From positions 1-64,000 of the forward strand of contig JACRKZ010000031.1 of the NCBI GenBank assembly GCA_016235455.1: a stretch of 64,000 nucleotides of DNA, in the 5' to 3' direction. The DNA is from Armatimonadota bacterium. Its GTDB lineage: Bacteria > Armatimonadota > UBA10988. The position numbers were made by a program, and so were the translations under genes. This document shows positions 1 to 9,382 of this stretch, one piece after another (position 1 is the stretch's first letter; each line of letters begins with the position of its first letter). The notes beneath the pieces were generated by a model, which had not been told where the DNA came from, made no database searches, and saw only the letters and a program-made list of their open reading frames with translations.

Positions 1-1524
1 GGCCAGGTAGTCCCATTTGAGGACAGTGGTGCCGTCGAGCAGCTCGCCCAACAGGTCGCCATCCCACCAGATGCCCATGTTGGTGCTGGCGGGCCGGGCC
101 TCGCTGATCTTGGCGCCCCGGCAGTCGTACAGCCCGCCCGGTCCACCGCCGGCCCAGCATTCGTAGCCCCGACGGCGCGGGTCGATGTCGGCGGTCATGC
201 CGCGGCCGGTGTCGCGCGTGGTGGGCAGGCCCCAGAGCAGCCGGCCCGTAGCCGGATCGCGCATCTCCCAGCCGGCCGGACAGGGCTTCTCCTCGTGGAT
301 GTCGAACAGCTCCAGACCCGGCCGGTCGGGGTCGAAGTCGCCCAGGTGGATGGCGTCGCCATGGCCCAGACCGGTGCTGTACAGCCCGCGGCCGTCGTCG
401 TCGATAGCGCAGGCGCCGTAGATGATCTCGTCGCGGCCATCGCCGTCCACATCGCCCACGGCCAGGTTGTGGTTGCCCTGGCCGGCGTACTTGGCGTTGC
501 CCGGATCGGCCGAGGAGAAGGCCCAGCGCCGCGCGAGCGCTGCGCCGCGCAAGTCCCAGGCTTCGAGCTTGGTCAGCGCATAGTAGCCGCGGCAGGCGAT
601 CAGGCTGGGATGCACGCCATCGAGGTAGGCCACGGCCATGAGGAAGCGGTCGACGCGGTTGCCGTAGCCGTCGCCCCAGTCGGTCACCTTGCCGCGGGCA
701 ATGTAGGGCACACGCGCGCGCTCGGCGCCGGTCTGGCCCTCAAAGACCGACAGGAACTCGGGACCTTCGAGGATGTAGCCGGTCTTGGGGTTCACATAGT
801 CGGTGCGGCCGTCGCCGTCGGTATCGCCGATGACGTCGCCGACGCCATCCTTCGTCCCCTCGGCGGTGCGCACGGCCACCTCGGCGCGGCCGTCGCCATC
901 CAGGTCGAAGACGATGAACGGTGTGTAGTGAGCGCCCTCGCGGATGTTGTGGCCGAGGTCCACCTGCCACAGGAACGTGCCGTCGAGCCGGTAGGCCTGG
1001 AGGATGCTGGTGCCTGGGCAGACGCCCGCCTGGGAGTTGTCGAAGCCGCGCTGCTCCTGCTTGACCACGATCTCCAGCACGCCGTCACCATCCAGGTCGC
1101 CGACGGCGGCGTCGCCGGGGGTGTGGTCGGGTGGGGTTTGGAGCGGAATGGGCAGGTAGCCCAGCGCTTTGCCGGCGGGCACACGCCAGTAGGCTCGCTT
1201 GCTCAGGGTCTCGCCCTCGGCGACGACGTAGTAGCCGTGCGCCGTGGTGCTGGGCGCGCCCTCATCGACGCACGACGTGGCGCTGTTGCCGTTGATGTGC
1301 GCCACGCAGCGCGCGGGGTAGGCGCTGCCGATCCGGCAGTCGCACCAGACGTCGAACGCCGTACCCGCCGACTCGCCCGGCAGCAGCCGCCAACTGACCA
1401 GCACGCGCTGCTCATCGAGCCGCTGGGCGAACACGCCGCGGCCGAGTCGCTCGGCGGGCTGACGAGTCGCGGCGCTCGCGACCGACGCCAGGCAGAGGAG
1501 CACCACAAACGTTGCACGCGACAA
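1..1524 (-). CDS. Rhamnogalacturonan lyase, PL11 family (3' end cut by window edge)
   Basis: A secreted lyase that would cleave the rhamnogalacturonan I backbone of pectin by beta-elimination. 508 codons are visible and the frame stays open to base 1, so the C-terminus is missing; full-length PL11 enzymes are usually about 600 residues. The start is TTG at 1524, preceded by GGAG about 9 bases upstream. It gives a signal peptide (SRATFVVLLCLASVASA). Acidic calcium-loop motifs of the PL11 propeller recur: VGDLDGDGVLEIVVK, FDLDGDGRAEVAVR, GDTDGDGRTDYVNPKTG and VGDVDGDGRDEIIYGACAID. They are followed by the family-typical STGLGHGDAIHLGDFDP. Family assignment is by motif recognition. It is transcribed away from the serine-biosynthesis genes, so no operon partner is visible. 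Confidence 0.85.
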   Translation of the reverse strand, partial: MSRATFVVLLCLASVASAATRQPAERLGRGVFAQRLDEQRVLVSWRLLPGESAGTAFDVWCDCRIGSAYPARCVAHINGNSATSCVDEGAPSTTAHGYYVVAEGETLSKRAYWRVPAGKALGYLPIPLQTPPDHTPGDAAVGDLDGDGVLEIVVKQEQRGFDNSQAGVCPGTSILQAYRLDGTFLWQVDLGHNIREGAHYTPFIVFDLDGDGRAEVAVRTAEGTKDGVGDVIGDTDGDGRTDYVNPKTGYILEGPEFLSVFEGQTGAERARVPYIARGKVTDWGDGYGNRVDRFLMAVAYLDGVHPSLIACRGYYALTKLEAWDLRGAALARRWAFSSADPGNAKYAGQGNHNLAVGDVDGDGRDEIIYGACAIDDDGRGLYSTGLGHGDAIHLGDFDPDRPGLELFDIHEEKPCPAGWEMRDPATGRLLWGLPTTRDTGRGMTADIDPRRRGYECWAGGGPGGLYDCRGAKISEARPASTNMGIWWDGDLLGELLDGTTVLKWDYLA

Positions 1525-1684
1525 GGCAGAACTCCGTGCCTCCAGTGTAGCGCAAGCGTTAGGCCCGGTTCATTGCTCAATAGGGGTCCCTCGGTTATCC
1601 TTTGGGCCAGTCGCGAGGCTTCATACGGGCCCCAGATGGCCCGTGGCACGAGCCGTTGGTGCCGCCCGCGGCGTGGAGGATACG

Positions 1685-2842
1685 ATGGGAAGCCAGTTCC
1701 TTGACGCGCAAGAGGACATGCTGCTGCTGATTCCCGGCCCGACGCCTGTGCCGGGTCGAGTGCTGCGCGCCGGCTCGCGGCCGATGATGAACCACCGCTG
1801 TCCGGCCTTCCATGAGCTGCTCCAGTCGTGTACCTCGAGTCTCAAGGACTGTTTTGCCACCAGTAGCGAGCCGCTGACCCTGACTGCGTCGGGCACGGGC
1901 GGGCTGGAAGCGGCCATTGTCAACACGCTGTCGCCCGGCGACCGGGTGCTGGCCGTCGTCACCGGCGCCTTTGGCCAGCGTTTCGCCGAGATCGCCGAGA
2001 CCTACGGCGCTCTGGTCGACCGCATCGAGGTGACCTGGGGCCAGGCGGCCGACCCCGCCGTGGTCGAGGCCAAGTTGGCGGGTGGCGGCTACAAGGCGCT
2101 ACTCTGCACGCTCAACGAGACTTCCACCGGCGTCGTCAACCCCGTCCAGGCCATGGCCGCCGCAGCCAAGGCTGCGGGCGCGCTGGTGCTGGTCGATGCC
2201 ATTTCCGGTCTGCTGGCCACGCCCTGCGAGACCGACGCCTGGGGCCTCGACGTGGTCGTCGCCGGCTCGCAGAAGGCGTTCATGATCCCACCGGGCCTGA
2301 CCTTCGTGACCATGAGCGAAGCCGCCTGGGAAGCTTCGAAGACGGCCAAGATGCCGCGCTTCTACTTCGACCTGCCCATCGCCCGCAAGACGCTGGCCAA
2401 GGGTGAGAATCCCTGGACGCCGGCGGTCAGCCTGCTCTATGGCCTGCGCGAGTCGCTGGACATGATCGCCGAGGAAGGCCTGCCCAACGTCTTCGCGCGG
2501 CACCTGCGGCTGCGCAACGGCGTGCGCGCCGGCGCGGCAGTGCTCGGCTTCGAGGCGCTGGCGTCGGACGACGTGGCCTCGCCGGCGGTGACCTCGTTCC
2601 TGCCGCCGGGCGGCATCGAGGGCGACGCCTTCCGCAAGGTGCTGCGCGGGCACTATGGGCTGGAGCTGGCCGGTGGCCAGGGCCCGCTCAAGGGCAAGAT
2701 CGTGCGCTTTGGCCACCTCGGGTACGTGCATGAGGCGGAAGTGCTCAAGGGCATCAGCCTGATGGCCGCGGCGCTGGCCGAGCTGGGCCAGGCCGTGGAT
2801 CCCGCCGCCGCCGTGGCAGCCGCCAGAAAGGCGATGGCCTGA
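1685..2842 (+). CDS. Class V aminotransferase (serine-pyruvate/alanine-glyoxylate/phosphoserine type)
   Basis: A PLP-dependent fold-type I aminotransferase of 385 residues. The N-terminal LLLIPGPTPVP is typical of the serine-pyruvate/alanine-glyoxylate branch, and the PLP lysine is K197 in VVVAGSQKAFMIPPG. The start at 1685 is chosen over an upstream in-frame ATG at 1643 because GGAGG lies 5 bases before it; ATG 1718 is a shorter alternative. The stop overlaps the serA start by one base (TGATG), so the two are probably translationally coupled. In lineages lacking classical SerC, members of this branch next to serA transaminate 3-phosphohydroxypyruvate to phosphoserine, and I infer that role here. 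Serine-glyoxylate or alanine-glyoxylate activity remains possible. Confidence 0.9.
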   Translation: MGSQFLDAQEDMLLLIPGPTPVPGRVLRAGSRPMMNHRCPAFHELLQSCTSSLKDCFATSSEPLTLTASGTGGLEAAIVNTLSPGDRVLAVVTGAFGQRFAEIAETYGALVDRIEVTWGQAADPAVVEAKLAGGGYKALLCTLNETSTGVVNPVQAMAAAAKAAGALVLVDAISGLLATPCETDAWGLDVVVAGSQKAFMIPPGLTFVTMSEAAWEASKTAKMPRFYFDLPIARKTLAKGENPWTPAVSLLYGLRESLDMIAEEGLPNVFARHLRLRNGVRAGAAVLGFEALASDDVASPAVTSFLPPGGIEGDAFRKVLRGHYGLELAGGQGPLKGKIVRFGHLGYVHEAEVLKGISLMAAALAELGQAVDPAAAVAAARKAMA

Positions 2843-4497
2843 TGAAAGTCCTGGTAACCGAGGCCATCGGTGAACGTGGCATCGAGATTCTGTCCCAAGC
2901 CGGTCAGGTCGACGTCAAGCTGGGCCTCAACGGCCCGGCCCTGGCCGAAGCCATCGCCGAGTACAGCGTGCTGGTGGTGCGTAGCGCCACCCAGGTCACC
3001 GCGGACATCATCGCCTGCGCCGACAATCTGAAGATCGTCGGCCGCTGCGGTGTGGGTGTGGACAACATCGATGTGGAAGCCGCCACCAAGCGCGGCATCC
3101 TGGTGGTCAACTCGCCGGCCGGCAACACCCTGGCCGCCGCCGAGCACACCATCTCGCTGATGTTCAGCCTGGCTCGCCACATCCCCGACGCCGTGGCGTC
3201 GATGCGCGCGGGCAAGTGGGACCGCAAGACCTATGTCGGCACCGAACTGCACGACAAGGTGTTGGGCGTGGTCGGCTTCGGCAAGATCGGCGTGGAAGTA
3301 GCGCGCCGTGCGCTGGGCCTGGACATGAAGGTCCTGGCGTTCGACCCGCAGATGAACACGCAGCGTGCGCAGGGCGTGGGAGTCGAGGTGGTCACCGACC
3401 TGGACGACCTGCTGCGGCAGGTCGACTACGTGACCTTCCACCTGCCGCTCAACAAGTTCACCAAGGGCCTGCTCTCGGGCGAGCGCATCGAGTTGATGAA
3501 GCCTTCGGCGTATGTCATCAACTGCGCGCGCGGCGGCATCGTCGACGAGGCGGCGCTGGCTGAGGCGTTGGGGCGCGGCCGGCTGGCCGGCGCGGCCATC
3601 GACGTCTGGGAGCATGAGCCGCCGTTCGACAAGAACCCGCGCTCGCCGCTGATGGATGCGCCGCGCGTCATCCCCACGCCGCACCTGGGCGCGAGTACCG
3701 CCGAGGCGCAGGAGAACGTGGCCACCGACGTGGCGCAGCAGGTGCAGACCGCCTTGCGCGGCGAGCCGGTGCATGGCGCGGTGAACCTGCCGCAGCTCGA
3801 GGCCGAAGAGCATCGCCGGCTGAAGCCCTACATGGCGCTGGCCGAGCAGTTGGGCCGGTTCCTGGCGCAGCTCTCCGAGGGCGACAAGATCATCGGCATC
3901 GAGATGACCTACCTGGGCCGGCTGCAGCACGAGCCGACGGCGCCGCTGTCGCGCGCGGTGTTGCGCGGCCTGCTCGACACCTTCATCGACGACCGCACCA
4001 TCAACTACGTCAATGTGCCGTCGGTGGTGGCCGAGCAGGGCATCCAGGTGGCCGAGGTGCGCTCGGCGGAAGTCACCACCTACCCGGCGGTGCTGCGTGT
4101 GGCGTTGACCACCAGCCAGTACAAGCACATCGCCGAAGGTGCCTGCTTCGGCGCCGACCCGCGGGTGGTCAGCCTCGACGGCTACAACTTCAACATCATG
4201 CCGTACGGCCACCTGCTGGTCTGGTGGAACCACGACCATCCGGGCGTCATCGGCAAGGTGGGCACGCTGTTGGGCGATCATCAGGTCAACATCGCCGGCA
4301 TGCAGCTCGGTCGCGACAACTGGGGCGGCAACGCCGTCAGCATCGTGTCCATCGATGGCGCGGTGAGCGACGAACTGCTGGCCGCGATCATGGCCATCCC
4401 GGGCATGGTCGATGTACGGCGCGTCGACTTCGGCAACGGCGACCACCTGGCCATGCCGGTGCCCATGGTGCCGGTCGGGCCGACCGCCGGCGAATGA
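2842..4497 (+). CDS. serA: D-3-phosphoglycerate dehydrogenase (long form with ASB and ACT domains)
   Basis: Catalyses the first step of serine synthesis, NAD-dependent oxidation of 3-phosphoglycerate. At 551 residues it matches the long bacterial form. The Rossmann motif is GVVGFGKIG. The catalytic triad of the D-2-hydroxyacid dehydrogenase family is present: R230 (NCARGGIVDEAAL), E259 (DVWEHEPPF) and H281 (TPHLGAST). An allosteric substrate-binding domain follows at about residues 320-455, and a C-terminal ACT domain begins at HDHPGVIGKVGTLLGDH, so serine feedback control is plausible. It overlaps the upstream aminotransferase by one base and is followed 16 bases later by surE, suggesting one transcript. 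Confidence 0.97.
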   Translation: MKVLVTEAIGERGIEILSQAGQVDVKLGLNGPALAEAIAEYSVLVVRSATQVTADIIACADNLKIVGRCGVGVDNIDVEAATKRGILVVNSPAGNTLAAAEHTISLMFSLARHIPDAVASMRAGKWDRKTYVGTELHDKVLGVVGFGKIGVEVARRALGLDMKVLAFDPQMNTQRAQGVGVEVVTDLDDLLRQVDYVTFHLPLNKFTKGLLSGERIELMKPSAYVINCARGGIVDEAALAEALGRGRLAGAAIDVWEHEPPFDKNPRSPLMDAPRVIPTPHLGASTAEAQENVATDVAQQVQTALRGEPVHGAVNLPQLEAEEHRRLKPYMALAEQLGRFLAQLSEGDKIIGIEMTYLGRLQHEPTAPLSRAVLRGLLDTFIDDRTINYVNVPSVVAEQGIQVAEVRSAEVTTYPAVLRVALTTSQYKHIAEGACFGADPRVVSLDGYNFNIMPYGHLLVWWNHDHPGVIGKVGTLLGDHQVNIAGMQLGRDNWGGNAVSIVSIDGAVSDELLAAIMAIPGMVDVRRVDFGNGDHLAMPVPMVPVGPTAGE

Positions 4498-4513
4498 CCC
4501 AAAGGCGGGCCCC

Positions 4514-5269
4514 GTGCGCATTCTGGTGACCAACGACGATGGCATCGAAGCGCCGGGCCTGCGGGCCTTGGTGGCGGCGCTGCGCGACATCGGGCAAGTG
4601 ACCGTGGTCGCTCCCGATCGTGAGCGCAGCGCCGTCAGCCATGCCATCACCATGGCCGACCCACTGCGCGCGGTGCCCTGTGATGTCGATGGCCTGCCCG
4701 GCTGGGCGGTCAGCGGCATGCCGGCCGACTGCGTGCTGCTGGGTGTGCGCGAGCTGATGGACGAGCCGCCCGACCTGGTGGCCTCGGGCATCAACCGCGG
4801 CGCCAACCTGGGCGAAGACGTGTGGTATTCGGGCACGGTCTCGGCGGCCATGGAGGGCGCCATCCTCGGCGTGCCGTCGGTGGCCTTCAGCGTGGCCAAC
4901 ATGACCGGCGCGCCCGAGTTCGACTACCGCGCCGCGGCGGCCTGGGCGGCGCGCCTGGTGCCCTTGGCGGCGGCACACCTGCCGGCCGAGGTCATCCTCA
5001 ACGTCAACGTGCCCAACCTGCCGCCCGAGCAGGTCACCGCCTGCGAGCTGTGCCGCCAGGGCCGACGGCGCTATCAGACCACGTTCGACAAGCGGCTCGA
5101 CCCGCGGGGCGGCATCTACTACTGGCTGGGCGCCGAACTGCCGCTCGACCCACGCGATCCCGGCACCGACGTGACCGCGGTACGCGAGGGCAAGGTGGGC
5201 ATCGTGCCCGTCAGCCTCGACCTCACCTCCCAGCCGTCGCTGGACAGCTTCGCGAACTGGCTGGGCTGA
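4514..5269 (+). CDS. surE: 5'/3'-nucleotidase SurE
   Basis: A divalent-metal-dependent phosphatase on nucleoside monophosphates, 251 residues, the normal SurE length. The GTG start at 4514 gives the family N-terminus RILVTNDDGIEAPGL; the paired aspartates bind metal. Other family landmarks are VVAPDRERSAVSHAIT, SGMPADCV, SGINRGANLGEDVWYSGTVS and LNVNVPN. It lies 16 bases after serA. The stop is 3 bases from the converging stop of the next gene, leaving no room for a separate terminator. Confidence 0.96.
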   Translation: MRILVTNDDGIEAPGLRALVAALRDIGQVTVVAPDRERSAVSHAITMADPLRAVPCDVDGLPGWAVSGMPADCVLLGVRELMDEPPDLVASGINRGANLGEDVWYSGTVSAAMEGAILGVPSVAFSVANMTGAPEFDYRAAAAWAARLVPLAAAHLPAEVILNVNVPNLPPEQVTACELCRQGRRRYQTTFDKRLDPRGGIYYWLGAELPLDPRDPGTDVTAVREGKVGIVPVSLDLTSQPSLDSFANWLG

Positions 5270-5272
5270 GCC

Positions 5273-7051
5273 TCACCGCAGCGTGACGTCCACGCAGTCG
5301 TCGGTCCACACCGGGCCCGAATGCCCGGCTGCCGGCGCTTGCAGCATGACCGCGCGCTCGTTGGCCTCGAACCGGTTGTCGGTGATGGTCACTCCAGCGC
5401 AGCCTCGGAGCCAGATGGCCGGTCCCCCTGAGCCGCGGAAGGTGTTGCCGGTGATGGCCACGTCGTGCGGCAGCGGTACCTCCAGCTGGCCGAAGGTCGC
5501 CAGCCAGCAGGCGATGGCCGCGCCGCCGGGCTGCGGATTGGCATCCACGAAGCTGTTGCCGGCAATGGTGATGTGGTGCGGCACGCCACCTTCCACATAC
5601 GGGAACACCGAGTTGAGCTCCACGGCGCTGCCGATGCGGGCGAAGCGGAAGTCGCGGATCTCGCCGGGCCCCGACTGGATCATCACCCGCTGGTAGCAGT
5701 CGGCGAAGTCGCAGCGGCGGAGCGACCAGCCGGCGCTCTCGTGGTCGGGCCATTCCACCAGCGCCTCGGCCCAGCCGGCCACCGGCTGGTCGACGGTGAT
5801 CGTGTCGCCATCAAGCGCCGTGATGACGGCCTGTCCCAGTCGTCGACCGGTGCGCTTGTGCCAGAACAGCAGGCGGTCGCCCGCCACGGCGCCCGGCGCC
5901 AGCGTGCGGCGGGTTTCGCTGTTGGGGCTGAGCGTCAGCTGCGGGCCATCGGTCGACTTCACCAGGTGTGTATAGCCATGGAAGTTGGCGATGTCGTCGG
6001 TGGTGTGGCGGACGACCATGCCGTCCCAGGTGGTCCCGGCGCGCGTGCCGTTGAGCAGGAACCCGTCACCGCCTTGCCACTGGTTGGTGCCCGGCGGCGG
6101 ACCGAAGTAGCAGTCTTTCCAGAGGTGGCCGCCGTCGCCATGGTCCTCGATGCCGGCGCCCTTGGTGACGTGCACGCGCACGCCGTCCATGGTCAGGTTG
6201 GCGCTATCGATGAGCGACAGCGCCACCGATACCGTGTACAGACACGACAGGCCATCGCCCACGCCGGGCAGCGCCTCGCCATAGACAGCTTGCCAGCGCG
6301 GGTCGGCGAGGGTGGTGAGCAGCGTCCTGTCGAGCATGGTCACCCAAGCGTGACCGGGCCGGTCGCTGGGCACGATGTCGCGATACTTGAGGTGCATACC
6401 GCCGGCCTGCAGCGCGTAGAGCGGCGCGCAGAACCGGCCATCCGACTTGAACGGCACGAGTCGCTGTTCCATGCCGCCCGAGAACTTCGTCGGCAGCGCG
6501 CAGCCCGCGGCCAGCCGAATCTCGATGCGGTTGGCCGCCGGATCGAGCCGGGTGATGCGGCCCTCGATGTTGCCGCGCGTGGCGCGCGCCAACGTGGCGC
6601 CGCGCAGCGTCACGTTGGCGCAATCGCGGAAGGCGAGGCAGAAGTGCGCGGTCGGCGCCTGCTCATCGCCCAGTTCGAACCAGAACGTAGCGCCGGTGGC
6701 ATCGATGACCAGCGGCCGCGCCGCATTACGCCGCAGGCCCGCGAACTCGAGCGGGTAGATGGGACCGTGCGGTCCCCAAGTCTCCTGGCCGAAGCGGTAG
6801 TCGCCGGGCGGAATGCGCACCGACGCGACGTCCGAGCGGTAGGCCGCGGCGACCAACGGGACGACGGTGGCGGCTGCCTGGCGCTGGGCGCGCTGCTGGT
6901 CGGCCGAGAAGACCGACCCGGCCGGGTCATCGAGGCTGTACGGTCCCGGCAGTGGCGGTCGGGCGGGCTGGGCCAGTAGTGCCTGCTGATGCGGGCTCAG
7001 GCCGGCCGCGGCGCCGGCCAGGCCGAGGAGTAGGGTGAAGGTGGCGATCAT
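5273..7051 (-). CDS. Secreted right-handed parallel beta-helix protein
   Basis: A 592-residue exported protein. The start ATG at 7051 has AGGAG 7 bases upstream and a signal peptide (MIATFTLLLGLAGAAAG); a longer in-frame version reaches back to 7195 but lacks these. From about residue 330 it shows short repeats typical of PbH1 coils (for example NLTMDGVRVHVTKGAGIEDH, DVAITGNTFRGSGGPAIWLR and GVTITDNRFEANERAVML). This fold is common in polysaccharide lyases and glycosidases. No catalytic motif is recognisable, so the substrate is unknown. It ends 3 bases from surE, convergently. Confidence 0.8.
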   Translation of the reverse strand: MIATFTLLLGLAGAAAGLSPHQQALLAQPARPPLPGPYSLDDPAGSVFSADQQRAQRQAAATVVPLVAAAYRSDVASVRIPPGDYRFGQETWGPHGPIYPLEFAGLRRNAARPLVIDATGATFWFELGDEQAPTAHFCLAFRDCANVTLRGATLARATRGNIEGRITRLDPAANRIEIRLAAGCALPTKFSGGMEQRLVPFKSDGRFCAPLYALQAGGMHLKYRDIVPSDRPGHAWVTMLDRTLLTTLADPRWQAVYGEALPGVGDGLSCLYTVSVALSLIDSANLTMDGVRVHVTKGAGIEDHGDGGHLWKDCYFGPPPGTNQWQGGDGFLLNGTRAGTTWDGMVVRHTTDDIANFHGYTHLVKSTDGPQLTLSPNSETRRTLAPGAVAGDRLLFWHKRTGRRLGQAVITALDGDTITVDQPVAGWAEALVEWPDHESAGWSLRRCDFADCYQRVMIQSGPGEIRDFRFARIGSAVELNSVFPYVEGGVPHHITIAGNSFVDANPQPGGAAIACWLATFGQLEVPLPHDVAITGNTFRGSGGPAIWLRGCAGVTITDNRFEANERAVMLQAPAAGHSGPVWTDDCVDVTLR

Positions 7052-7076
7052 GGCTGGTCTCCTCGGCTCAAAGCAA

Positions 7077-7109
7077 AGGCCGGGGCCACCTGGGCGGTGG
7101 TCCCGGCCT
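7077..7109 (-). terminator. Rho-independent terminator after the 7152-7937 gene
   Basis: On the minus strand an 8-bp perfect stem (AGGCCGGG with CCCGGCCT) extends through a further 6 pairs (one G-U) around a 5-base loop. It is followed by TTGCTTTG. It lies 42 bases past the stop of the gene at 7152, and 25 bases before the start of the beta-helix gene, so it separates the two transcripts. Confidence 0.75.
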
Positions 7110-7151
7110 GAGAGTTGGTCGAGGAACCCGAAAGTCCTCGGCGAGTTCCGA

Positions 7152-7937
7152 TCAGCCGCGGTTGCCGCGCGCTCCGCCACCAGCACCGGCGCCACCGGCG
7201 GGCCGCGCCATCGGCGGCATCTTGACCACGGCGTCCGCCACCTTGGCGTCGCCTTGAGCGCCTTCGGGCTCGGTCACGGCGACAGTGTTGTCCTTGGTGA
7301 TCTCGTCGCGCTTGATCGCGGCGGCGGTCAACACGACCGCCTTGTCGGGCAGCGTGACGACGACTTCCTTGTCAGCGGTCTTGATGGTCAGCGTGCCGCC
7401 GCCCACCGCGGTGATCTGGCCGCGCAGGAAGTTGGGGCGCGGGCGGTTGCCGCCGCCACCACCGGCCTGCTGCGGGACACCGATCTGGGCCTGGCCGGCC
7501 ACGCCGGGGGCGTTGGCCATCATGGCGCGCATCATGAGCTGCATGGCGGCGGCGCGCAACACACGGCCGGCGTCCGCCTGGTCGCCGACGGTCGTGTAGA
7601 CGGCGACACCGGTAGCGGTCGGCTTGTCGTTGTTGTCAGCGGCCACCACGGCCCACTGCTGCGTCTTGATATCCGCGGCCTGGCCGACCTTGATCTCGGC
7701 GTACAGGGTCTTGTCGTTGGTCGTGAACTTCACGGGCGCCGGGGGCTGCTGATTGCCACCGGGCCGGCCCATGCGGCGCGGTTGCACGGTCAGCGCGTCG
7801 GTGGCCACCTCGGTCACCGTGCCGCTGGTCGCCATGCGGCGCTGGCCCTGGCCGCCGCCGCCACCGCCCTGCGCGTAGGCGGCCAAGGGCAGGCTCATGA
7901 CGCCCGCCAACGCAAACAGCATAGATCGTCGCTTCAT
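7152..7937 (-). CDS. Exported DUF5666-like protein, paralogue of the 9383-10090 gene
   Basis: A 261-residue protein with a signal peptide (MKRRSMLFALAGVMSLPLAAYAQ) and a GGGAGA ribosome site 6 bases before ATG 7937. After a glycine-rich linker come two similar beta-rich units. Each pairs a G-x-V/I-x-x-V-x-x-x-x-L-T-V/I core (SGTVTEVATDALTVQP; RGQITAVGGGTLTIKT) with a charged strand, resembling the OB-like units of DUF5666-type proteins. It ends in a GGAGAGGGARG tail. The protein at 9383-10090 has the same layout and the shared motif NDKTLYA, so they are paralogues flanking the 8103-9335 gene. Function unknown; extracytoplasmic location inferred from the signal peptide. Confidence 0.75.
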   Translation of the reverse strand: MKRRSMLFALAGVMSLPLAAYAQGGGGGGQGQRRMATSGTVTEVATDALTVQPRRMGRPGGNQQPPAPVKFTTNDKTLYAEIKVGQAADIKTQQWAVVAADNNDKPTATGVAVYTTVGDQADAGRVLRAAAMQLMMRAMMANAPGVAGQAQIGVPQQAGGGGGNRPRPNFLRGQITAVGGGTLTIKTADKEVVVTLPDKAVVLTAAAIKRDEITKDNTVAVTEPEGAQGDAKVADAVVKMPPMARPAGGAGAGGGARGNRG

Positions 7938-8102
7938 GTACTGTCTCCCACCAGTTGTATGGCCGCATAGACGCTGGCCCCGTCGGCAGGGTTCAATGGG
8001 GCGCGGGGCTGGTGTTTACAGCTGGGAAACAGGCTTGCGACTGGCGACTGCGGGGCGCGGATGGTACGGTAGGAGTCGGTTGGGTAAGGGAGTGCGGCTG
8101 CG

Positions 8103-9335
8103 ATGGGCATATGGGGGATTGGCCGGCCGGCGCCGCTGCTGGCGCGCGTGGCCTTTGTGGTCGAGGCGCCGACGGTCGACGCGCGTCTGCTCGCGGGCTT
8201 TGGCAACGACCGCAAGGTTCTGCCCAGTGCTCTCTACGATGCGCTGCTGCGAGTCGAGGAGCTGGCCACGACGTGCGCCACGCGCGCCACGGGTGAGCGC
8301 CGCGCCAAGCGGGCCTTGGCACGCGAGGTCGTGAAGCTGCAGTTGCACTCGCGCGACTTCACCCCGGAACACACACGGCAGCTCGACGCCGCGCAGGCCA
8401 GCTACGCGGTGATGGCGACCGGCGCGCCGGGCGACGCGCGTCTGCTGATCGCCGCGCGCGAGTTGGTCTGGCGAGTGGCCGAGCAAACAGGCGGGCTCGT
8501 CGTCGACGGTCCGGCGGCCACGGTCTGGCTGCCGCCGCCGGGCGGCTGGCTGGCCGGGCTCGAGCTGTCGGTCACCGAGGAGATCAACAGCCAGGTGACT
8601 TATCGGGCGGCGTCGCGCGCGGGCGTGTGGATGCGAAGCCTGGGCCTGTGCAAATACGGCCAGCCGGAGGTCCAGATCACGGTGCCCACCGACCGCTTGA
8701 TGGCCGTGGCGGGGATGCTGATCGAGTCCGTCGCCGCGAGGCTGGTGCGTGTGGGCGGCACGGTGGCGGTCGGTGACACGCTCTCGCTCCCTTACTGGGG
8801 CGAGGTGACGCTGACCGCGAGTCGCGACCGGCACTACGGCGGGCCGTGCTACGGGGTCATGGTCGCGGGCGACGACAGCCGCGGGCTGACCCGCACGGTC
8901 GAGCGGCTGGTCGCCGCCAACGCCGAACTCTACCACGCGCGAAGCGTCGCGCTTGACCCAGAGCTCCAGGCCGAGGCGATCCGCCAGGCCCAGGCGACGC
9001 TGGACGACATGATCGCTCGCTACCCCGACGCCGAGGCCGCCGAACTGCAGGGGGTGCGGCTGCGGCTCATGGCGGGATTCCCGTTGGAGGCGCCTTGCGA
9101 GTACCTGGAGGTGCGCGTGCTGGCCTGGGGCGACCCCGTGGTGGCCTTGGTGGATTGCCAGCCGATGCACGCGCCAGGGGTCATCTTCGGCCAAGTGGTC
9201 GGCCTGCCCCGCGCCTGCCTCATCGACTGGAAAGTCGGGTTGCCCGACGGCACCATCGAGGGCAACTTCGTCGGCGCGTTGCTGGAGCGCGCCGACGAAG
9301 TTGCCCCTGCCACGGGTCCGGAGACCGCCCGGTAG
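8103..9335 (+). CDS. Uncharacterised cytoplasmic protein with a DUF2314-like C-terminus
   Basis: 410 residues with no signal peptide or membrane segment. The ATG at 8103 has GGGAG about 9 bases upstream. The last 80 residues (CEYLEVRVLAWGDPVVALVD, then a GQVVGLPRACLIDW block and DGTIEGNFVG) resemble the DUF2314 pattern of a short beta domain ending in a W...DG...G-N-F signature. The middle segment (ARELVWRVAEQTGGLVVDG) resembles the DUF4261/DUF2314 neighbourhood seen in proteins of unknown function. I cannot assign an activity. It is transcribed opposite to the two exported paralogues on each side. Confidence 0.7.
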   Translation: MGIWGIGRPAPLLARVAFVVEAPTVDARLLAGFGNDRKVLPSALYDALLRVEELATTCATRATGERRAKRALAREVVKLQLHSRDFTPEHTRQLDAAQASYAVMATGAPGDARLLIAARELVWRVAEQTGGLVVDGPAATVWLPPPGGWLAGLELSVTEEINSQVTYRAASRAGVWMRSLGLCKYGQPEVQITVPTDRLMAVAGMLIESVAARLVRVGGTVAVGDTLSLPYWGEVTLTASRDRHYGGPCYGVMVAGDDSRGLTRTVERLVAANAELYHARSVALDPELQAEAIRQAQATLDDMIARYPDAEAAELQGVRLRLMAGFPLEAPCEYLEVRVLAWGDPVVALVDCQPMHAPGVIFGQVVGLPRACLIDWKVGLPDGTIEGNFVGALLERADEVAPATGPETAR

Positions 9336-9382
9336 GCGCCATGCCAGGCCCGGCGGCCGCGGCGCCCGTTGGGCCTGGTCGG

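Noticed and set aside
295-1704. 469-codon open frame on the plus strand at the left edge
   Set aside because: The minus strand here encodes a PL11 lyase with repeated calcium motifs, while the plus frame has none.
2653-4902. 749-codon open frame on the minus strand opposite serA
   Set aside because: It mirrors serA, which has conserved catalytic residues. The product is histidine/arginine/valine-rich with no motif, as expected of antisense frames in GC-rich DNA.
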